This document shows positions 58,761 through 64,000 of a stretch of DNA of 64,000 nucleotides, in pieces; the stretch's first letter is position 1; the number at the start of each line of letters is the position of its first letter. The position numbers were made by a program, and so were the translations under genes. Source of the DNA: Tillus elongatus. Taxonomy: Eukaryota; Arthropoda; Insecta; Coleoptera; Cleridae. The stretch is from NCBI GenBank assembly GCA_964006375.1, contig OZ023265.1, forward strand, positions 115,313,358 to 115,377,357, read 5' to 3'. Under the pieces are notes generated by a model that was not told where the DNA came from, did no database searches, and saw nothing but the letters and a program-made list of their open reading frames with translations.

Positions 58761-61440
58761 GAGACATAATATTTTGGCCTTTCTGACAACATTATTTGAA
58801 GTACAGGAACACCAAGAGCAAAATTCCTCTAAAACGTGGACAACTAATAAAGTTTGGCAGTTATAATGAAATTAAGAGGGCTACTTTAGACGGAGATCAT
58901 GATTTCCACCTCAGAGTGACATGGACCTTAGATTGGGATGTTATTCAGACCACGCTTGATGCGTTAGGGCTTGATAGAGGGTTTTTGTTTAATTTTCCGT
59001 TAAAAAATATTTCTATCCATACTACAGGCTTCATTATACTTCAACTTAACTTGTGGATAACATTTGATAGGGGAGATAATCTGACTGTCTAGAAATCTTT
59101 ATTTTCGGTACACAAAGAAGGGTTCATGTAGAAAAGTGGAAGCTTTATAGCGCCTATATTTTGTGCTAAGTGGCATAAAAGAATACATAGCAGAAAATAG
59201 GCAACGTCGAAAACCAGTACATATCTTTTTAAATCTTCTGCCCGTATCCAAGACGGATAATTGGTTTTAGTTAATTATATTCCCTTAAAGTTCGGTACGT
59301 ATAAGTGTTTGCTTCTGTACTTCAGATTATGATTTGCTTTATTTAGGTTTGCATTCCTACATAAAATAACTTAAAAATTACAGCTACTTGTCCAGTACTG
59401 TTGTAAAAACAAAAGAAATCAAATGAAGCTCATTCCATTTAACTTGTAGTCTCTGGTAATGCATTCATTTCTTTAGCTCAAAACCAGTTAATATCTCACC
59501 CGGTGAATGCCTGTCTTCACACATGATATCTTTTTAATTATCAAAATGCCAAACGTCATCAATTTTGCGGTGAATTAATTCTCATGCTCCCATTAATCAT
59601 CAAATCCAATCTGGGTTTCTTTTTGGAAGCACACAATGTGTCAGTTTGTATATGCGTACGGAACTGTAATTGGAACCTCCTACATACGATTTTATCTAGA
59701 GTATTTGCATATTCGCTTATTCAGTTATTTTTCATTTTAATATCTGGCTCATCTATGAATAAACCTATGTAATAGCTATTGCACATCGTCATATCCTGTG
59801 CTCGAACAAAGGCTTGAAGAAAAAGTGTACCGGTAACTGCTTAGTAGATTTTAGCTACGAGATAAATATTTTTTATAAAAAAAAATCATATTTGTATTAT
59901 TTAAAGTGTAGTAAGAAAATGGTTTTCATAAACCACTGCCCCAGAAATATCCATATATTTATTTCAAGATGAATCAGATCATAAATAGTAAATCCGTCTC
60001 TCATCTTTGTGCCTCCAGCTCTCCATTTTAACGAATGTTTGTAGAAAGGTTCACTATACGAAAGTTCACGATTTTAGAGCTTTTACCAACTGGCGTCAAA
60101 TACAGTACAGATCGGGGACCCTACCTGGAACATATATTTGTGGCCGGTTAAAATAAATACATTGAGAATTTGACCAGAGTAGCTTTGTTATTTTGAAGAT
60201 AAAAAAAATCTGGCAGGAAATGTAAAATTTCACCAGAAAAGTTGTTTCAATCGAATTTAGCAGGTTCTTCAAAAAAGGAAAGTGCGTGACAAATTTACTA
60301 TCTTCCCTTCGTTAATCGCTCGGATGATATCGTTATACAACGAAATCGAACCAGTTATGTCGATAAAGAAAAGTTTTTCTGAAAGCAGATTCTTATTTTC
60401 CAATCCAGTTATGTTTGTTAGTTAAATATATTTATAACAATTCGCTACCATAACTGACTTGCTGAGTCCAGTCCTTTTTATTACTAAACTACCAACTGGA
60501 TGGTTCTGATTTAAAACATGAAGACATATGATGGGGAGAATACTAATTCACGTTGAACTCGTATTATATATATTGAGCTGATTGCAGCGTGCATGTAAAC
60601 ATTCTATAAATTAATCCGCTTTCAGTTTATGCTTCAACTCGACACTAAAGCAAAATCGGACTACCATGCTAGAAATGACTTTATACCTCACATAATGAAC
60701 TGTTACGCCAATCACTTCATTTCCAACCGACAGATAAATGTTTAACTAACGAACTCTAACATTCTAGATGGGAGTTACGGTTTGCAACGACAGTAAATTA
60801 AATAAATAGCAAGGTATGGTGTGTAATTAAGTATGAATGCCAGTCTACATGAAGATGTAATTTAATATGCAAATATAGTAATACCTTGACGACCCGTTAT
60901 GTTATTAATTATGCAGACAATGGAAAGCACACGATCTGCATTAGACTTCTTTTTGTTGTTTGCACATGAAGGTGAAGACACATACACTAACAACTATCTA
61001 AGTAAAAACTGCCCACAAAATAGCCATCAATGAATGGCTGCCACACGTCAACAACCACAGCAAAAAGAGTGCTTTCTCCTAGCTGTCCGAAGCAGGCATG
61101 TATTAAGTATAGTGCTTTGCAAACTTTTGCCATCTACCGCTTTTTACTCACAGTAAGATTTAAATAAAAGAAAAAGCATACAGAGTCCTGCAAAGACTAC
61201 ATGCATTGTAATTTGTATAGGATAACTTGTTTTTTTTTTTGACCAATAGGTTGAAGTGTCAAAGTCAACCCACAACAAGAGCATTATACAGTTGGAGTCG
61301 CCTCACAGACGATACAACCGCAGGGAGCTGTTGGGGTAGCATTAGTGCATATTGTTTTTAATTGTTTCAATGTCCTCTGAGTACTCTTCTTGGAGTTAGG
61401 ATCTGTCAAGGCTGGGGAAAGGAAATATGTAAAAATAATA
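58761..61440. other. No recognisable gene; degraded A repeat at 60030-60480
   Basis: The 98-codon frame at 58796-59092 has no recognisable domain. At 60030-60480 an A-like copy shows GCTCGGATGATATCG and ACTGACTTGCTGAGTCCAGT. The rest, including 61061-61440, is unplaced; the stretch just before 61440 may belong to the LINE that follows. Confidence 0.5.
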
Positions 61441-61462
61441 ATAATAACCCTACTATAGATAC

Positions 61463-61996
61463 ACTCCTGAGCCTGTTATAGATAACTCAGGATACAGGTT
61501 GTACTGGGATCGGACCGTGCTCACAGACCAACTAGTTGCCCACAACAGGCTAGATATAATAATAGTAGATAAGTCCTGCAAGTAAATGACGCTGATTGAT
61601 GTGGCCATCCCGAATACTAATAATCTAGAGATAAAGTACAACGAGAAGATCATTCAATACAGAGACCTCGAGATACAAGTAAAGAGACAGTGGAGGGCAG
61701 ATAGTGTCCGAGTGATTCCAAGAGTCATGTCGTCAACTGGTGTGGTTCCTAATAATATTCGAGAGAACTTTAAGACACTGGGCTTGGAGACCACCTTTAT
61801 ATGGTTATGCAGAAGATGGCAATACTTGCAACTACCCACACCGTGCGAAATTTCCTGGGAAATCAGCATGTGTCGCGTTGTCATTCAGGGCCCGATAACT
61901 TGGAAACGGCTTCATCCGAGGCTCCCTTTGGTATCCGAGATACCTGGGATGAGTGAATGTTCACCTTTGAGGGAGTGTGAGAGCCTTTTAGGCTAA
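61463..61996 (+). pseudogene. LINE C-terminal endonuclease-like domain
   Basis: Plus strand: TPEPVIDNSGYRLYWDRTVL, NRLDIIIVDKSCK, an in-frame stop, then MTLIDVAIPNTNNLEIKYNE, QYRDLEIQVKRQW and VRVIPRVMSSTGVV. The pattern of an acidic residue before IIIVDK, then LIDVAIP and a later KYxxLExE-like segment, resembles the PD-(D/E)xK-type nuclease module at the C-terminus of some LINE proteins. The reverse transcriptase itself is not recognisable upstream. The frame ends shortly before a long (AAT)n tract, which would be the 3' tail of the element. Confidence 0.75.
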
Positions 61997-62002
61997 AGTG
62001 GG

Positions 62003-62160
<158 letters not shown>

Positions 62161-62186
62161 ACTTTATTCAATTTAATTTTAAATTA

Positions 62187-62361
62187 TGTGCTGCTGACAC
62201 TTGGTAAACAATATCTGAGTTATATCCGAAGGCATAAATGAGTAGAACAACTGGGTGTCATCCGTGTACAAGTGAATTTGTGAATAGTTGATGTGGCTGA
62301 ATCGGTTACAGGTATAAATATCATACAATAGAGGACTTAGGATAGATCCCTGCGGTACGCC
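62187..62361 (-). pseudogene. LINE reverse transcriptase core fragment
   Basis: Minus strand: GVPQGSILSPLLYDIYTCNR, then FSHINYSQIHLYTDDTQLFY and SFMPSDITQILF, with no stop in about 58 codons. GVPQGSILSPLL is motif B, and YTDD is a variant of the YADD catalytic box that keeps both aspartates. Neither earlier nor later domains were found. It faces the plus-strand LINE tail at 62003-62160. Confidence 0.85.
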
Positions 62362-63100
62362 TGTATTTTTTTTGTGACTCGAGTATTTTCAAAAAGTGGA
62401 GAAATAAATCCCCTCCACCCTCCTTCAACCCCTTAATATTATATGAGGGTTATCTTTAGTATATTAATTTTCTTCTCTATAAAAATATAAAAAATAAATT
62501 ACATTTTTAAACTACAATCCATTCTCTTTTATTTTGTGTGCCGCTTTCACCTGGGATTAAAATGATTACAGATATATGAAATATCACCGACATAGGACAT
62601 ATTTTTTTGTGTAATTACAAAAATATCAAGAAGCCACTCTAAAACTTTAGCATTCACTTAATTTAAATGTAATTTTATTCATTGCGTGTTTCTACACTGT
62701 TAACATACATATTAGCTTAGCTCAGTGTATTACCATTTTCAATTTAGGAATATCAGTTGTGGCTAGTTGGTAATTATTGGTGTTTTGTGAAGATTTATTA
62801 AAACCTTCAAACAATGGCAGCTCATGATTTTTTTATAGCGGTATATGTTGTCAGCGTGGACCACATTAAGAAAGAGTATAATGATTGAGCAAAAAGCATC
62901 CACCGCACCAGTCTTCATTTTAAAACATCTATGGACGTTTCTGCGAAACTACTAATATAAAGCTTTGCCACAAAAGTATGGGCAGATCAACCATTACAGT
63001 AGATACAGGAAATATATTTTGGAGACACTTGATCTGAATTCTATGTAAAGTTCTGTTGAGTTGCGGTAGAAACTGAGGTAGGACGTGTATCGGATTGGAC
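62362..63100. other. No recognisable gene
   Basis: AT-rich. The segment at 62410-62460 (CTTCAACCCCTTAATATT, then GAGGGTTATC) faintly recalls the E4 inverted repeat, but is too weak to call. Confidence 0.45.
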
Positions 63101-63485
63101 TGTGGGATAAGTGCTTTGTCAAGAAGGACTTCAAGATTATCACTTTACTTGTATGCATAATCTTTATGATAGGAACAAAATACTAAGAATGGATTATTGC
63201 AACTGGTTCTTAGCTCAATGCAATAAAAAAATGAGATTTCTATTTTAAATGTTATGGGCAGATGAAAGTAAGTTTGGTGGAGAATGCTCATTTGATATAC
63301 ATTTGTACAATATTGGCATTGAAAATTGCGCTGCCATACCATATGGACGTTCTCATCTATATATAAATGATGATTGTGCTGGTGAAATGGGCCTTCTCTA
63401 CGAAACTTACTTTCCTCTGCCCATAACATTTGAAAGGATTATTGCCGATGTAACAATTTACATCAGCAATACTCCTTCGCTCTGA
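63101..63485 (+). pseudogene. Possible Tc1-like transposase relic
   Basis: The plus-strand frame at 63249 reads MLWADESKFGGECSFD. This resembles the LWSDESKF segment around the first catalytic aspartate of Tc1-type transposases. A similar MLWAEESKF reading on the minus strand (63429) shows that the segment is partly palindromic. No other catalytic motif was found, so the call is weak. Confidence 0.35.
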
Positions 63486-64000
63486 GAGTATCGTTCATAG
63501 ATAGCACTACTATCTCTATGGCCACATACGGCTTGTAGAGTGGGTTAGCAGCAGCGAACAATTTAGAATTATATTCGAGACGGATACAAAGACCACAAAT
63601 GGGAGAATGTCAAAAGTAGCGAAACGACTATGGACGGTATAAATAAACGGGCCGCAGATAAAATAATCAGTCAGCAAGTAAATTACTAATTGTGGGAAAT
63701 AAGCGATAATAGAAAGCGAAAAATGAACTATAGTGCAATAGATATTTGGTAATAGAGAAATATTTTAGTAGGTGTGTTTATTGTCGGAAAATAGTTAGTT
63801 ATAAGAATTAGAAGTTTAGAAACTTGTGTTTTATTACGCAACAAATAGAGAACCCTGAAGCACGTAACAGTATATTGCACTATCATAAGCGAACAGCTAT
63901 CTTATTACCTTTACGAAGGAACCATAACTCGACGGACTTACCATCGGAAGGCCAGCTTGACGGGTTCGTTTCTTAATTACCGATGATACTGCGTCACAAT
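63486..64000 (+). other. Unplaced sequence with a TATA-box-like site
   Basis: GGTATAAATAAACGGGCCGC at 63637 looks like a core promoter of the sort seen in LTRs. The stretch up to 64000 has less extreme base composition than its surroundings. No matching repeat, LTR border or coding frame is visible inside the window, so it is only noted. Confidence 0.3.

Noticed and set aside
63639..63646. TATAAATA as the promoter of an LTR
   Set aside because: No LTR borders, no partner repeat and no downstream gene in the window, so it is only mentioned as a site.

Overview
The window is AT-rich eukaryotic DNA of the kind found in a large, repeat-laden arthropod genome, most probably an insect. I infer this from the element families present: Tc1/mariner-type elements with DUF4817-like transposases, Gypsy elements of the 17.6-like and mdg3-like types, a BEL/Pao gag piece, several LINE clades and Penelope-like elements. 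The species cannot be named. Only one host coding exon is visible, a C1 zinc-finger exon (46487-46607, + strand) with perfect splice signals and a tensin-like sequence, so much of the window may be introns of that gene. No bacterial genes, tRNA genes or CRISPR arrays were seen.

Layout. 1-9375: a pair of ~800 bp inverted repeats (1430-2220 and 8540-9375) encloses a 7-bp minisatellite, a broken LINE reverse transcriptase and mariner-type element E1 (6195-8161). 10041-20000: a LINE endonuclease piece, TA arrays, a possible orphan DNA transposon, a decayed Penelope-like reverse transcriptase (16621-17400) and four of the five copies of a short repeat that folds as a degenerate hammerhead ribozyme. 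20640-29000: A/B repeat modules with long TA arrays, a Penelope GIY-YIG endonuclease fragment (22854-23033), and three copies of a ~300 bp repeat carrying a type I hammerhead ribozyme (23041-27301). One of those copies is split by mariner-type element E2 (23669-27005). 30030-35681: a minus-strand Gypsy block that is a chimera of a 17.6-like gag-pol and an mdg3-like integrase and LTR. 36140-42139: a minus-strand LINE whose ORF1 and ORF2 are separated by an A/B repeat block. 43056-50645: another hammerhead repeat, two more LINE reverse transcriptases, a foldback element, the C1 exon and mariner-type element E3. 50961-57022: mariner-type element E4, a 155 bp MITE, more A/B modules and a 5S rRNA-derived pseudogene. 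57929-64000: BEL gag, RTE-like LINE, a LINE C-terminal nuclease-like domain with an (AAT)n tail, a facing LINE RT fragment and a weak Tc1-like relic.

The most interesting system is the association of self-cleaving ribozyme repeats with Penelope-like retroelements. The three-copy ~300 bp repeat has the features of an animal retrozyme, and its first copy is roughly one monomer long, is bounded close to ribozyme cleavage sites, and is joined within a few bases to a Penelope endonuclease. No mobile element here looks intact, since all the coding parts carry stops, frameshifts or lost catalytic residues. Coordinates of repeat borders and decayed domains are approximate (tens of bases) unless a target-site duplication is stated.
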